This document shows, in pieces, positions 20,155-31,667 of a DNA stretch of 46,064 nt. A model generated the notes under the pieces. That model made no database searches. It saw only the letters and a program-made list of their open reading frames with translations, and was not told the DNA's origin. Each line of letters opens with the position of its first letter. The first letter of the stretch is position 1. Source of the stretch: Guillardia theta CCMP2712 (Eukaryota; Cryptophyceae; Pyrenomonadales; Geminigeraceae). The position numbers were made by a program, and so were the translations under genes. The DNA is taken from NCBI RefSeq assembly GCF_000315625.1, contig NW_005434670.1, forward strand, positions 485,289 through 531,352. The letters run 5' to 3'.

Positions 20155-21180
20155 CTAGATATCACTGATGGGGGGAGCGTAACTTCGTCAGGGGGGTCTC
20201 ACAATGAAGTTGTAGTACCCCACCATACATTACCCCTTGGGTCATGAAGGGGTACTGCCACACGGTGTGGCAACTGGCAGGTGCAGTCCGACGTACTACC
20301 CCTCGTGCATCAGCAGCCTGATCCCCCGAATATCTCCGAAGTACCCTACCGTCAAATGTAAAGCAGCCTATGATCAGGGGGTCCATATAAAGCTGCTTGT
20401 AAATTGGGACGGTAAAGTGAACTCCGAGCTTAGGGGTACGGGACGACGGTACTACTGTAGGTTCTGCGTGCCAAGTTGGGGGTGGAGAGGTACCCCGCGC
20501 GCAAAAACGACTCCTACAGTTGGGTGGTTCATAGGGACTGGAAATGGGGTGTGGTAGACCACCCCCGGAATTTGGGAGAGGAACGCCACAGTAGCGATGA
20601 TGGGTATGGATGGGTGACTGGGTGATTAATCTAATGTCCCAATTGAAAGATCTGCCCTCTATGCCCCCCCTGTAACAATTCTTCAGATGGTGGTCCACTG
20701 GCCAAGGGGCAAGGGTACAGATTGTGTCAGGGAGGGGGGGTATTGTGGAAGTGCACAAACACCGTGGGGTGGGTCCTGTTTGACTTGTGACGTCAATACC
20801 GTCAGGGTCTGGAGAGGAATCACCAAGAGATGAGGGGGACATGAACGGGGAATCAGACGGGGGATGAGGCGGGTCTGCTGACCGCCAGTGTACTCTGTTG
20901 AAGATATACGGTCTGACGGGGGGTGGGTGATTTTGACCGGTCACCACCCCCGATGTTCCGAGGTGATCGATGAAGGGGAGCTTGAAGGTAGGGTGGGTGG
21001 AAGTCACGACGGCAGTGTGACCCCGGCTCGGGGTTGATTACTCCGACAGACGGAGGGGGAGTGATAAGAGCTGGGGAGGGGGATGCGGGGGAATGCTTGT
21101 ACGGTAGTGGGGTGGTTGGAAGAGGGGTTGGAAGAGGGGTTGGAAGAGGGGTTCTTCAGGCCAAGGGTAATAGTGGGGAT
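20155..21180. other. G4/C4-run spacer with short 13-bp tandem
   Basis: About 1 kb of non-coding character with many GGGG runs, mixed with CCCC runs at 20210-20350. At about 21113-21153 a GGAAGAGGGGTT-type 13-base unit is repeated three times. A frame of 281 codons is open on the minus strand but is rich in Pro/His/Ser and lacks domain features. Confidence 0.5.
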
Positions 21181-21439
21181 GAGGCTCCTTCAACGGAGAT
21201 GAGGCCAGAGATGACGCCAAGCCACACAGTCAATGCTAGCTGACAGGCACGGCTGTGGACACCTGGGCAATTGTAACACCTGGGATTTACACCTGCAAGG
21301 CTCCGAGGACCTGATATCGGCTGATTTCCTCCCGCGTCCGTAGCGGATGACCGATGCGCTTTGACGCGCAAGCCCAACGAGTCGTTTGGGGGGCAAGTGG
21401 TACTAAGGTACCTGAGATACCGGCGCGCGTGCTCCGGCA

Positions 21440-22445
21440 ACATTCTGACTCAGTGAGTCTGTGACATGTTGGTTTGTTTTACCGACTGTTCAGCTGTCTC
21501 ACATTTGCATGCCACGTTTGTTGCTGTACTGTGAACATGTTTGCCAGAGTGGTAACCGGTAACAAGGGCATGCATCGACGAACTCCCATAGAATCACTGA
21601 TGATGTCATGCGCATCTGATACCTGGGTCTAGCGCACAGTACTTTGAGGATTACTGTCGACCAGGGGAATGAGAATGATGCTACAATCTATTGTAAGAAA
21701 TAGTTAGAAAATAGACCACACACTTGTAATGAGAGCAGATCTTAATTTGCTACAAGTGGGATGATTCCAAGGTATCCAAGCTCTTGGATTTTTGGAGGTC
21801 CGATGTCATGCCACTCCGTCTCTGGTGGGTGACGACGACGATGTTTTTGCTTTAGCGCCTAGGCATCTGAACTAGAATCTTCGAAAGAGAAACTGGAATA
21901 CCCGAGAGGACGTCGATTTGTCAGACGTTGAGGATAGCACGGCTCCTCACAATTCTTTGGTAGCTTAGCTAAGCTATTTCTCCATCTCTCACCTATCCTG
22001 TTCATGTACTCAATAACTATGATGCCCTATTTCACTATCCACCATTTCTGCGTCTATTCTCCTGGATGCTTGCATCCGGCCTATCCTAATCTCAAACTGT
22101 TGCTCCCCATGCTTCTCATGAAGCAACATTTAGCCACATGAGCGTCTACACCACACAAGTCTGGACCTCCTCCACCGTGCAGTTGCACTAATCGCTGCCC
22201 GTAACCATCTCCAGCTCCTGCTGTGCTAGAAAGTTTCAATTTATTTCACTAATTCTAGCTCAAACACAATGAACAGCCTGATACCACACGGTTGGGAGAC
22301 GATGAAGGCCCTCACACTCAGCTGATGTGCATCTGAGCAGTTATCTGGCCAGAGAGGAAAGGACATGCCCAAGGTTCTGATAGTGTGACTCTGACTCGCC
22401 CATCAGAATCATCTATCACGCACAGCGACCTCCTTACAATTCCAG
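21440..22445. other. Gene-free spacer, nothing recognised
   Basis: About 1 kb of average composition without a coding frame above about 60 codons, RNA gene or repeat that I can identify. Confidence 0.5.
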
Positions 22446-22452
22446 CTCCGCA

Positions 22453-23006
22453 TCACGCGGACATGCTGTTGGGCGCGCTCAACGAAGCTTCCTCTGCCTC
22501 CAGGAGAAGCGACAGCTCCTTGGCTTTCGAGTAGTTGCCGCTCTGTATCGCCTCAACCGCCTCTCGCCGCATCTCCTCCATGCTCGTGTCCGTCCCAAAG
22601 TTGCCTGCCGTCGTGTGCACTTTCCCGGCTCCTGACAGAGCGAACCTCTCTCCCTTCTTCGCGCCGCACAACGTCAGTCCGCACAGCTCCACGAAGCAAG
22701 GGCTGGGCGGAAACTGGCAAATGCTATAGCAGCAGCAGTACTTGACGCTCGACAAGCAGCATCCCTCCGGACCACAGGGGCCAACGCAATCGCACGTGGA
22801 GTGAGCCTTGTAGCACAGGAGCTTTGATTCTGAGGTGCAGAGGTTGGGCTCGCTACATTTTGCACACCCGCATCCTTGGCAGCAACAGTAGCAGATGAAG
22901 CACCTGGATGCAAGTACACTCTGCTTCAGAGCAAGGCAACCAGGAATGCGCTCCCTCGCACTCACGTTTCATCCAGGACCTGCAATGCAGTTCCTCCTTT
23001 AGACAT
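22453..23006 (-). CDS. Cys-rich protein, copy 2
   Basis: Exons 23006-22966 and 22903-22453 encode 163 residues with the same intron size (62 nt) as copy 1 and only a handful of differences. Visible ones are Tyr to Cys in the GPEGC-x-LSS motif and His to Ile in the CCCYS-x-CQF motif, plus one intron change. It is inverted relative to copy 1 (14919-15472). Similarity starts in the intron just upstream of the ATG and stops within a few bases of the stop codon; both flanks differ completely. It is probably functional, since the frame, splice sites and all clustered Cys are kept. Function unknown, as for copy 1. Confidence 0.8.
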
Positions 23007-23274
23007 TTTGAAGGCTCTGAAAAAAGGCAGGTCTCATCAAGATTGAGAATCGTCCACAATCGTCTTTCAGGAAATCATCGCTAATGAGTTTGGAAGACAA
23101 CAAGGGAGTCATTCAAGGTCTGTGCCTCTTCGCAAGCAACTTCAAGTACCGAGTATCAATCTACCGGGACAGGGGGAAGGGCGAGGACAAGGCGATGAAA
23201 GATGAGACAGAGGACAAGAGCGGTCGACAGTTAAAAACGCTGCATGCCAAACTTAACGGAGGATGGACTTGAGG

Positions 23275-23490
23275 GGTTCAGGAGGGAGGGGCGGAACTTT
23301 CGAATGTGAGGGGTGGGGTTACCAATCACACTTTGGGCAGACCTACAGAACCCTCTGCACCCACTGATTCCCCCTGAAACAGTCTATATCTGAAGGGTGG
23401 GGTGGGGTTGCGATCCATGCGCACACTAGCCATGGTCTCGAAGTTTCAGAGGGGTGGGGTGGGGTGGAGGGACCACGAAGTGGGTAGTCT
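23275..23490. other. G4-run array
   Basis: About 200 bases with GGGTGGGG and GAGGGG runs on the plus strand (for example GGGGTGGGGTGGAGGG at about 23454-23470), the mirror of the C-run arrays. No coding frame. Confidence 0.5.
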
Positions 23491-23808
23491 GACTGAGTTC
23501 TAGTAGAAATAATAAAGGTTTCCGTTACTTTCTTCCAACGGCCGCGTCAAGAAGTTGGTTACTACGGTTACACTGCCGTCGGTTTCAAAACTCCTCATGG
23601 TCGTTACAATCCTCACTCTTGTGATAACGGTCAGTACTACTCGAGACCCTGAACACCCGGGCGCACCCACCCCCTACCCCCTTATTTCATTGGCAAGAAT
23701 AGAGACAGGGTAGGGTACCCCGTACCTGAGCAAGAAGTGGTGCGTTTAACGTTCGCAATGCGAGCATGAAGGAGCCAGAGAGAGGGCGAGAGAAGCTGAT
23801 AAGACGAG

Positions 23809-24060
23809 GTTGTGGATGCAACTGATGTGGTTGTGGATGCAACTGATGAGGTTGTGGATGAAACTGATGTGGTTGTGGATGCAACTGATGAGGTTGTGGA
23901 TGAAACTGATGTGGTTGTGGATGCAACTGATGTGGTTGTGGATGCAACTGATGTGGTTGTGGATGCAACTGATGAGGTTGTGGATGAAACTGATGTGGTT
24001 GTGGATGCAACTGATGTGGTTGTGGATGCAACTGATGAGGTTGTGGATGCAACTGATGAG
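23809..24060. repeat. Minisatellite, 12 x 21 bp
   Basis: Twelve copies of GTTGTGGATGCAACTGATGWG with few variants (GCA or GAA; T or A before the last G). The unit length is a multiple of three and at least two plus-strand frames and one minus-strand frame stay open, giving VVDATDV/E, WMQLMWL or HPQPHQL heptads. It may belong to the disordered gene downstream, but no splice link was established. Confidence 0.9.
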
Positions 24061-24269
24061 CTCTGGGGTTTTCAGAAAGATCAGGACGTGGAAGGAGATG
24101 AGTAGCTTGACAAGTCAATATTAGCATGAGACAGATGGAGAACGATTTTGCATACCTGCGATAGGCTAAATCTCAACATCCATGTGTGAGCGAGCTATTG
24201 ATAAGATTGTCAACCATACTTGTTGCTTTCCAATGTGTAAAGGTGACCAATCTGTTGACAGGGTGAAAA

Positions 24270-26322
24270 TTGGTGTATGATCGGTTGGTAAAGAGGTTGG
24301 TTCTGCTGCACCTGACCATGCACTGGAGAATGCAGTTGCTCAATAGAGCAGTTTGTCAACGGCCAGTTATTCTCGAGTCTAAATCGCTCATGGAAACGAA
24401 GTCATCCAAGATATCCGAGGGCGAAGTGGACGACCCTAGTCAAAGGTTGATGGTTCATGGAGACCACTTCAACAAGCATCATGGTCTGTACTTGAGCTCT
24501 AAGTCCGAGACCTCTGAGGACAACAGAAGGGGAGAGCATGCCGATGATTTCCAGGGCAACCCACGCGGATACTCTCCTAGCACAGCTGATGTCGATCATC
24601 GAAATCGATCTTTGACGCTCAAAGCTTCTCGCATTCATGTCTCTTTGCCCTCGTCGAGAGATCCTGGTGTTACAATCGAACAAATGTTGAAGCCCACAAG
24701 TGATCCAAATCTCGCTCACTCATATGCTGGAGAAGCCGAAAACTCAGAGGATAAAGCTTGGGCTGTTCGAGAGCACAAGTATGCTCAATGATGTCTCCTT
24801 TCCTGCATGCTTCTCTCACAACGCAACAGGTCTGGCGATACAGCTATGATGAAAGAAGAGGATGGGGTTCAGTACAAGTTTCTCATGGCCAAGCCGATTG
24901 AAATTCCTGCAAAAGACAGAACAAGAGAAATCAAACGTGCAAACGCTCAAAAACACGACAAGGACAAGATGAACTCCCCGGTTGCAACTGAAAACTGGTG
25001 GGAGACTCGATTCCTTGAGAGCAGCACAGGAAGAGACTTCAAACCAGTGTATGAACTTAGGTCGACAAAATGTTAGTACCTTCGCTCCTCCCATTTCTGC
25101 TGCCTTTGACTTGACATGTTGTGGAAGTGGAAGGGGACGGCATCAGAACAAGACCGAGACAAAACGTCATGAGAGTTCAGAGCGCGAGAACCCACAATGA
25201 GAAACATTTCCCTGTACAAGATGCAGGCCCAGCAAGGCGCAAGAATTTGATGTACGTCAAGTTTACTTCCCAAATATTCTTTGTGACACAGGCCTGAGTT
25301 CAGATGGACAACAAACCACGATCAAACAAAATGTGGTGTGTTGTTAAGACTGATGCCTCGTTGTTCAAGACTGAGTGTTTGTTGATCGACGACAGGATGG
25401 GAAGCATCAATGAAGAACGACAGATCTGTTGCCCCTCAGACCCACCACAAAGCCGCAACACATGTTCCCCGCAGACCCCATGAGCCTGTTGCTAATGCTG
25501 AAGAGAGCAAAGATGTGGCATGTAAGAAAGTGAATGTCAAGCCGTTTGACTCGAGTCTCGGAGTAACCAAGACAGCTAGAAAAGCCTTGAGTGCGCCAGA
25601 GAAGAAAGGTAGGATCAGTTCAGGGCTGGAAGCCCTTCCTGTCCGCGCCAATGTTTTGCTGACTGATGTGTTCCCTGTCTCAGAGGGAACAGGAAGATCC
25701 AAACCTTCGACTCCTAAAGGTACGCAGAGACCTGGAAGCTGTCTGCCTGTTCACTCTTGTTTCATCAAGCTTTTATGGCCCTCGCTCCGAACGCTCATGC
25801 AACATCAGAGAAGGCTCCATTGCCTATCGCAAGGCGACTTCTCCTCGAGGCTCAAGATATCTTGCAGGAGCCCATCCTCGCAGGCATTCTGCTTCGCCTT
25901 CTCGTGTCAAACCTCCTGACGAGGATGGTCAGAGCTGTGGCTCGAGCGCTTGAGGAGGGAGCCTCCCCCAGAGCCCACCAGGGATACAAGTAGTCGCCCA
26001 AAGTCTGCTGCACAGCAACAATCGCCTATCGTTCGCAAGGTATCTCTGCTAGCTCTCAGGTTCCGTCTCTTTCTCAAGGATATTACAGATTGGTCGTCCT
26101 CGCACGGCATGGCGGTGGGGAGAGAGCAGCAGCAGGCAGGGAGAAGAGAGGACCTTCGAAACCATGAAGTGCATGGGGAGCCCTCTCAAGAGAAGGGTGA
26201 GAAAGGAAGCGAAAGATCCTGTGCTGACAACGCTGGAGCAACTCGAAGACCTGATGGCCAATTTGAAGCCGTCGGAGGCTATCAGTATGGCCCCAGGGAC
26301 GCTGACGTCCCTGAACGAGTAG
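24270..26322 (+). CDS. Hypothetical disordered multi-exon protein
   Basis: Not recognised. A chain of hydrophilic exons can be followed: about 24270-24778 (SKISEGEVDDPSQRL, SIT-rich centre, EDKAWAVREHK), joined in phase to 24831-25073 (SGDTAMMKEEDGVQYKFLMA, ENWWETRFLESSTGRDF), then 25131-25249 (NVMRVQSARTHNEKHFPVQD), about 25410-25609 (SVAPQTHHKAATHVPRRPHE) and a last exon ending at 26322 with a predicted helix (ETMKCMGSPLKRRVRKEAKD, TLEQLEDLMANLKPSEA). Low complexity, no signal peptide and no domain. Start codon and some joins are uncertain, and the minisatellite upstream might be its first coding exon. Confidence 0.45.
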
Positions 26323-26364
26323 CATGAAAGCTGCTCACTCTTGACTCGATCGATTGTAATAAAT

Positions 26365-26625
26365 ATGTTTACTGTTCACGGTTGCCGGCGACAACCCGGT
26401 GAAAGTTGAACAGTGTTCAACCGTCTCGAGGGGCAGCAACCATTGGGCAGCGGCCTTGCAGATTGCTCGGAGACTGCTGAGGACTCGGAAGCCTTCCGGG
26501 CCGGCGGCTTCACAGTAAGTTCCGCATCGCAGACCCGGACCGGCGGGCCGACTCAGTGATGACTACAGTACTGTTCCGGATCGACGGTTGCAGACCTGAA
26601 ACACGGTTTCCGTTACATCAAGTTA
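26365..26625. repeat. GC-rich dispersed element, copy D
   Basis: Shorter copy: GTTGAACAGTGTTCAACCG (a 19-base imperfect palindrome), GGGCCGGCGGC, AAGTTCCG and TGACTACAGTACTG words. It sits between two plus-strand genes. Confidence 0.4.
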
Positions 26626-26977
26626 CGTCATCTAACGGTCAAGGGTGAGGCTCAACAAACGACAATGAGAGGGCAGGGAAGACGCGGGTAAGTCGCGAAG
26701 GAGGGAGGGGAGGAGGGGAGGAGGGCGCGGGAAGATGGCAGGATGTAGCACGATGAGCACGAGGGTGGGCAGGTGCAAGAGATGAAGAGAGGGAGAGGGC
26801 GGGTGAGGTGGAGGTGAAGCGGCGACCAGGGAGATTTCGATGTAGCCAGATCCGATTATTTCTCTTCACTTGGCAGTAGTAGGAGTATCATACATCTCCA
26901 TTTTTCATTCTTATTGAGACCTGTCTGATGTATCCAACAGGAACAAGCCCTAGCTCGTTTGTCTGCCTCCCTGCAAC

Positions 26978-29900
26978 ATGCGCTCGTTGCCTGCATTTCT
27001 CCTTACGTTCTCTGTGCTCATTTTTTGTTCGCATGCTCAAGTTTACCACGATCCTAACGAGCCCATCGCCGATCCTCTGACGGGGAAGATCCTCACCTCG
27101 CGACCGACGGCCTTCGGGAAGTACCTGAACAGCAAGTTCTTGAATGTTGCTGCGAAGCACAACGGAGGGACGGCGAAGGCAGCGTACAACCAGGATTTCT
27201 ACCCCATCGACAGGGCGATCGATGGCGTGACCACGGGGCATGAGGGATGGGCATGGCACGGGAGGATCGACAAGGCACTTGCCATGTTCGAGTTCAAGCA
27301 GGACTATCGGGTCTCCAGGATCCGCTTGCTGTCTGGGGTTGGGAGGTTCAACGATCACCACGTGACCTCCTTCCAGGTCTGGTACACCAACGCGACAGGC
27401 TACATGCTCCCTCCTGCTGTCCACTGGTTCCCGCACTACCACTGGCAGCCGATAGTTGACATGCAGCCAACCACCCTGGACACCGTAGTTGTGGGGAATC
27501 GCGTCTACACCAACGGGGAGGAGGAGGTAGTGATCAGGTTCAGCCCCGTTCGAGCTCGAGCCTTCCTCCTCAAGGTCGACGCGGCTGACTCGGACGCAAA
27601 CAATGCGGTGGTGACAGAGTTCGAAGTCTTCACGGCAGATGCGGACGAGCCGAACGCGCCGATCCCTCTCGGGATCCCTGAGTATGTCGACCACAGCTGG
27701 GTCGCTCCTCCCCCAAAGGGCATATCGTGGAAGAGCGTCGAGATCGCCGGGGCCCTTCCGGGTGCTCCGACGACTCTGTTGCTTCCTGCACCCGACACCG
27801 AGCGAGGAGGACTTGACGTCGTGCCTTACAGGCTGTGGAACGAGAGGATCTCGACGGCGGGGAACAAGTCGAGGGTTCAGTTTGCCTTGACGTACTTGCA
27901 AGCCTGCAAGGACCTCGGGTTCGATGCAGCGGGGGAGATGCGAAGGCTGTCCAACGGGCGATGGTTCACCCCCCTGCATGCTAAGGTTCCCTACCAGCAG
28001 TTCCACCTGAAGCCCTCCAAGGCCGCGAGCTACTGCGAGAAGCTCTGCGATCAGACGCCAATAGCCGTTGAAGGGCAGGGGGTCCACGTGAGCCCCAACT
28101 CAACCTGCAAGGCCCTGGAGGGCTCAGAATTTCTCTTCGTGGGAGACAGCCGCATGCGGCACCACTTCCTCGCCACCATCGCTTACCTGCGTGACGTGAA
28201 CCTTCGAGGGTATGTGAACCCCTCCCACCCCCACTTCTACGGCCAGCAGAACCACGAGCACTGGCACCCCCCCGGTCGAGCTGAGTCCTGCAGCTCCGGC
28301 ATGCCGCATGGGTTCGAGCTTGAGTGCGCGGGAGTGACGGGGGGTCAGGTGGGATTGTGCTGGAGTCATCCTGGCTTGACTCATGGCAGGCGACCCTGTG
28401 CGACGGGCGGGTGATCTTGAGGCTGGAGGAGACCGATGATCGACAACGAGCGTTGAAGAGGCTGGAGGACTGGATGGAGGTGCGACGAACGTGCGAGGCA
28501 GCAGGCACCTGCCCCTCCAAGTACTTGTTCGTCATCATGAGCATCGCAATCCCGGGGGTGAGTCGGCTTGTGCCTTGCTGAAGCATCCTCTGCCTCGTCC
28601 TGTTCCTTGCTGTTATTGTCCTTCCGTGCCTTGTTGTCACCACCACATCCACTCCGCTCACTCAGTCACTCCCTCCCTCTCCTCCCCGGCTCTCCTTCTC
28701 CCTCACCCTCCTTCCTCATGTTCTTTCCTTCACCGTTCGGCCTCAATCGCCTAACAATAGCGGCAGATCCGCAAATTTTCCTCTGCCGAGCCGATCCGCC
28801 CCCTCATTCCCCTCCTAGATGTCCCGCAGTACCTCCAAGAGTCGGTAGGGATCGTCGATCGGGCCTGGCAGGCAGCGAGCGAGAGGAGCGGCTGGTTCTA
28901 CACAGGAGGAGGAAGGGCAGCGTCTGCAAAGATCTCCCTGATCTGGTCTCTCATCGAGCCCTTCGCCTTCTCCCAACCCTTGCATGCCGCTCACAACAGG
29001 AACATCACGCAGGTCAGCGAGGATGCGAGCAGCTGCCCCCTCTTTCCTTCTCACCCTCTTTCCCTCCAGCTGAACGCAGAGACGAGGCAACAGCTCGACG
29101 TGTCGGGGATACCGGTCATCGATGGGTTTCGTATCGCAATCGACCGTACAGACTGCCATCCTGACAATCTGGTGAACCCCCCGCCTCTTCTGCCTCGTCC
29201 TCCTCTTGCTGCCGGCTTTCCCTCTTCCTCCGACCCCTGTCCTCCATGTTACAGGAACCTGATTCTCCTCTCTCCCCACAGCACTGGTGTTCAGTGGTGC
29301 AGAACGCTAAAGTCGGGATACTCTTAACATTTGCCAGACAAATGGTAGAAAAGATCAACGAAGAAGAGCTTCTTGTTCGAACCAGGTGCGCTGTTATCTT
29401 TTCTCTTGGGAACCAGCCGACCCCCCCCCCCCCCCCCCCTCATCCTCCTCCTACTCATCCTCCTCCTCCTCTTGTGCATTCACCTCCTCACCCTCTCGTC
29501 CTTGCCTTCCTCTGTCATCCTCCCCTGCTGTCTCAGTCTTGCGCCCACTCTCTGTGCAGGGAGGAGATGGAGCAGCAGTCTGCGCGCGCACAGCAAGTAG
29601 CTCAGGTGAGGCGCTGCTAGCGGCTGCGATTGCGTGACGAGGACATCAGGAAATCCTGAGAGTGGAAGCTGTGGAGGAGCAGCGGGCGCAGGACGCTGAG
29701 AAGAAGAGGAAGAAGGTGGGTCTTTCCTTGTACACTCCCGCAGTGAAGTCACCCTGCCAGGCTGCTGAGGAGGCTCGGGCGAGGAAGAAGGCCGAAGAAG
29801 AGGCGAGACGGTCGGGCGGGACCATGTTGAGGAGACTGACGGTGCAGGCGAGCAGGAGGAGAGGAGGAGGAAGAAGGAGAAGGTCGCAGAGAAGTTTGCC

Positions 29901-30210
29901 AAGTTCCAGAAGAAAGCAGCCAAGAGGACGAGCAAGTCACAGGCTGAGACTCCCGAGGAGGAGCAGTGCAGGTCCGATGTCGTCTCTGCCTCCTGTACTA
30001 CCTAACAGAAGTTCCCATAGTGCCCAGAGCCCAGGGGAGTGCAAGGGAGGAGGAGACACAGGCAAGTCCTCAATTTTCAGGGCAGTCAGGAGCACTGACG
30101 AGCCCTCAGCAGGCACATGCAGCAACGGGAGCTGCCGTCCCACTTTCGAGGTCAGCGGGAGCGAATCGTTCAAGGGGAGAGACTCGCTCCCTCCCGAGGC
30201 TGTCGTTTGA
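26978..30210 (+). CDS. Secreted discoidin-like / PC-esterase (TBL-like) protein
   Basis: Exon 1 (26978-28333) starts with a signal peptide (MRSLPAFLLTFSVLIFCSHA). It has a region like an F5/8 type C (discoidin) domain (PIDRAIDGVTTGHEGWAWHG, VSRIRLLSGVGRFNDHHVTS) and then the GDS block FVGDSRMRHHFLATIAYLRD typical of PC-esterase/trichome-birefringence-like acyltransferases. Exons 28390-28557, 28767-29012, 29070-29171 and 29282-29385 follow in phase and supply the second catalytic block (DGFRIAIDRTDCHPDNLHWC). Ser in GDS and the D-x-x-H pair are therefore present. Known relatives O-acetylate cell-wall polysaccharides in the Golgi. Exons 29560-29605, 29650-29715 and 29761 onward add a Glu/Lys/Arg coiled coil; its last frame is doubtful and might belong to another gene. 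Confidence 0.72.
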
Positions 30211-30425
30211 GGCTCGGCAGACAACCAGCAATCTCGCGCATTCACGTCTTGGTTTCAGAATGTTCTTGTTGCTTGCAGCTTATCAACAGAATCTTACAAG
30301 CTCAAAATCACAGCAGATTGTAAGGATCAACTACATCCAGTCTTATCCTGCTTAACGGCTCAGAATCCTTTGGACGCCAACCATTCCCGCATCTCTCTTG
30401 TCCGCTTGCCCTTGGCACGTGTACG

Positions 30426-30995
30426 TCAGATCACGCGGTAGTCGGAGCATCTCACCTTCACTTCCACTCGCCCAACCCTCACCGCCACATCGTTCACGCT
30501 GTTCACAGAAGGTGAGACGACGGGCCGTCGAGGATAAGCCAGGAAGGTCCCTACCTGACATCAAACTCCCTCAAGATGCTCTCCCGAAGCTTCTCCGGGT
30601 CTCCAAGGATCTGCGACAGCAGCAGGTGTCAACACGCACTAGCAGCAAGCACTTCCACTACTTTTCGGATGATTGTCAGCTTGCGAGAGTTGTAGTTTCC
30701 TGCAACAAGCGTCAGCTCCCCCTCCCGGTCTGTCCCCCGCAGCAGCTCACTTATGTCAAAGTAGACAGGAAGGTTGCCGTTGGCTGAGCGCACAACCCCC
30801 CTGATCACAACTTAAGAGGCGGGGTGAGAACCGGTGGTCAGCTCACCATCCCAATTTGCTCTCCACTTGGACGTCGTTCTCGTAGAGTTTTGGCGATTTC
30901 TGGGCGTGGGGAGGAAGGGTTGAAGCTGCGGATGAAGAGAGGAATCTTGAGACGTTCTGTTGCAGGCTCACGCCTATGAGTCTACTCCTCAACAT
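30426..30995 (-). CDS. MRPL49: Mitochondrial large-subunit ribosomal protein mL49
   Basis: Four exons (30995-30847, 30800-30662, 30610-30555, 30498-30426) give 138 residues, all junctions in phase. The first 25 residues are a typical mitochondrial presequence (MLRSRLIGVSLQQNVSRFLS; Arg/Ser, no acidic residues). The IMG2/mL49 family pattern follows: NGNLPVYFDI at 57-66, RKLTIIRKILGDPEKLRESI near 90-109, and a C-terminal beta part VNDVAVRVGRVEVKVRCSDY. mL49 sits in the central protuberance region of the mitoribosome. An insertion around residues 70-85 (GTDREGELTLVAGNYN) is longer than in animals. It is convergent with the PC-esterase gene. Introns are 46-56 nt. Confidence 0.85.
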
Positions 30996-31324
30996 CCCTG
31001 AGCAGCCAACAAAACAAAATCAGCAACGAGTTTCGCCGCGTCACTAGTGTCAGCAAGTAAGCGTGAGTTTGTTGAGCGTGAATGTGGTGGTGAATCAGGA
31101 CATATCATGTTGAGAGGTTTCATGACTGATGAAGGGGAGTCTTGAGTGCTCGTCAAGGGTTTGAGCTACGTGCTGCAGCTGTTCACTCTCCTGGAACCCC
31201 AAACAGACATCACAGGCATGCAGATCATCGCTACTAATTTCTCTGTTCCCTTGCCAATACGTCTCTATTCCCCAACTCCTATCTGATGTTCCTTCATCCA
31301 GCTTCCTTCTTCTCAGCCTCCTTG

Positions 31325-31353
31325 TTCTTCCTCTCCATCCTCCTTCAAACTCT

Positions 31354-31389
<36 letters not shown>

Positions 31390-31425
31390 TCTCCTGCTCC
31401 TTCTCGTCCTCTCCCTTCCACTGTC
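31325..31425. repeat. CTGCTC hexanucleotide repeat
   Basis: Eight or so CTCCTG/CTGCTC units with CTTCTC variants, the same motif as at 9.7 kb and inside the first NAA20 intron. Confidence 0.8.
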
Positions 31426-31429
31426 AGCT

Positions 31430-31619
31430 GCATTTCCGCGTGCCCACCGTTACAATTCCAAACATCGTAACGGTCTTTAGGCGCAACCGGGCAAGGCCGG
31501 GCCTGTCGATAGCAACGTTACTGATCAGTTACAATGGCGGTTTCCCTTGTAACGATCTGACAGCGCGAGAGGATGCCGGAGGAAAAAAGATGGAACGCAA
31601 CGAGGAGGAAGTTGAATAG

Positions 31620-31667
<48 letters not shown>

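Noticed and set aside
20162-21007. 281-codon open frame on the minus strand
   Set aside because: Composition is dominated by Pro, Ser, Thr and His from C-rich DNA; no domain, no signal and no intron structure typical of neighbours.
23084-23272. 62-codon frame upstream of Cys-rich copy 2
   Set aside because: Short, hydrophilic, without homology or an equivalent beside copy 1; not enough support.
23687-24127. Histidine/proline-rich HPQPHQL repeat protein on the minus strand
   Set aside because: It is the antisense reading of the 21-bp minisatellite with no supporting flanking exon.
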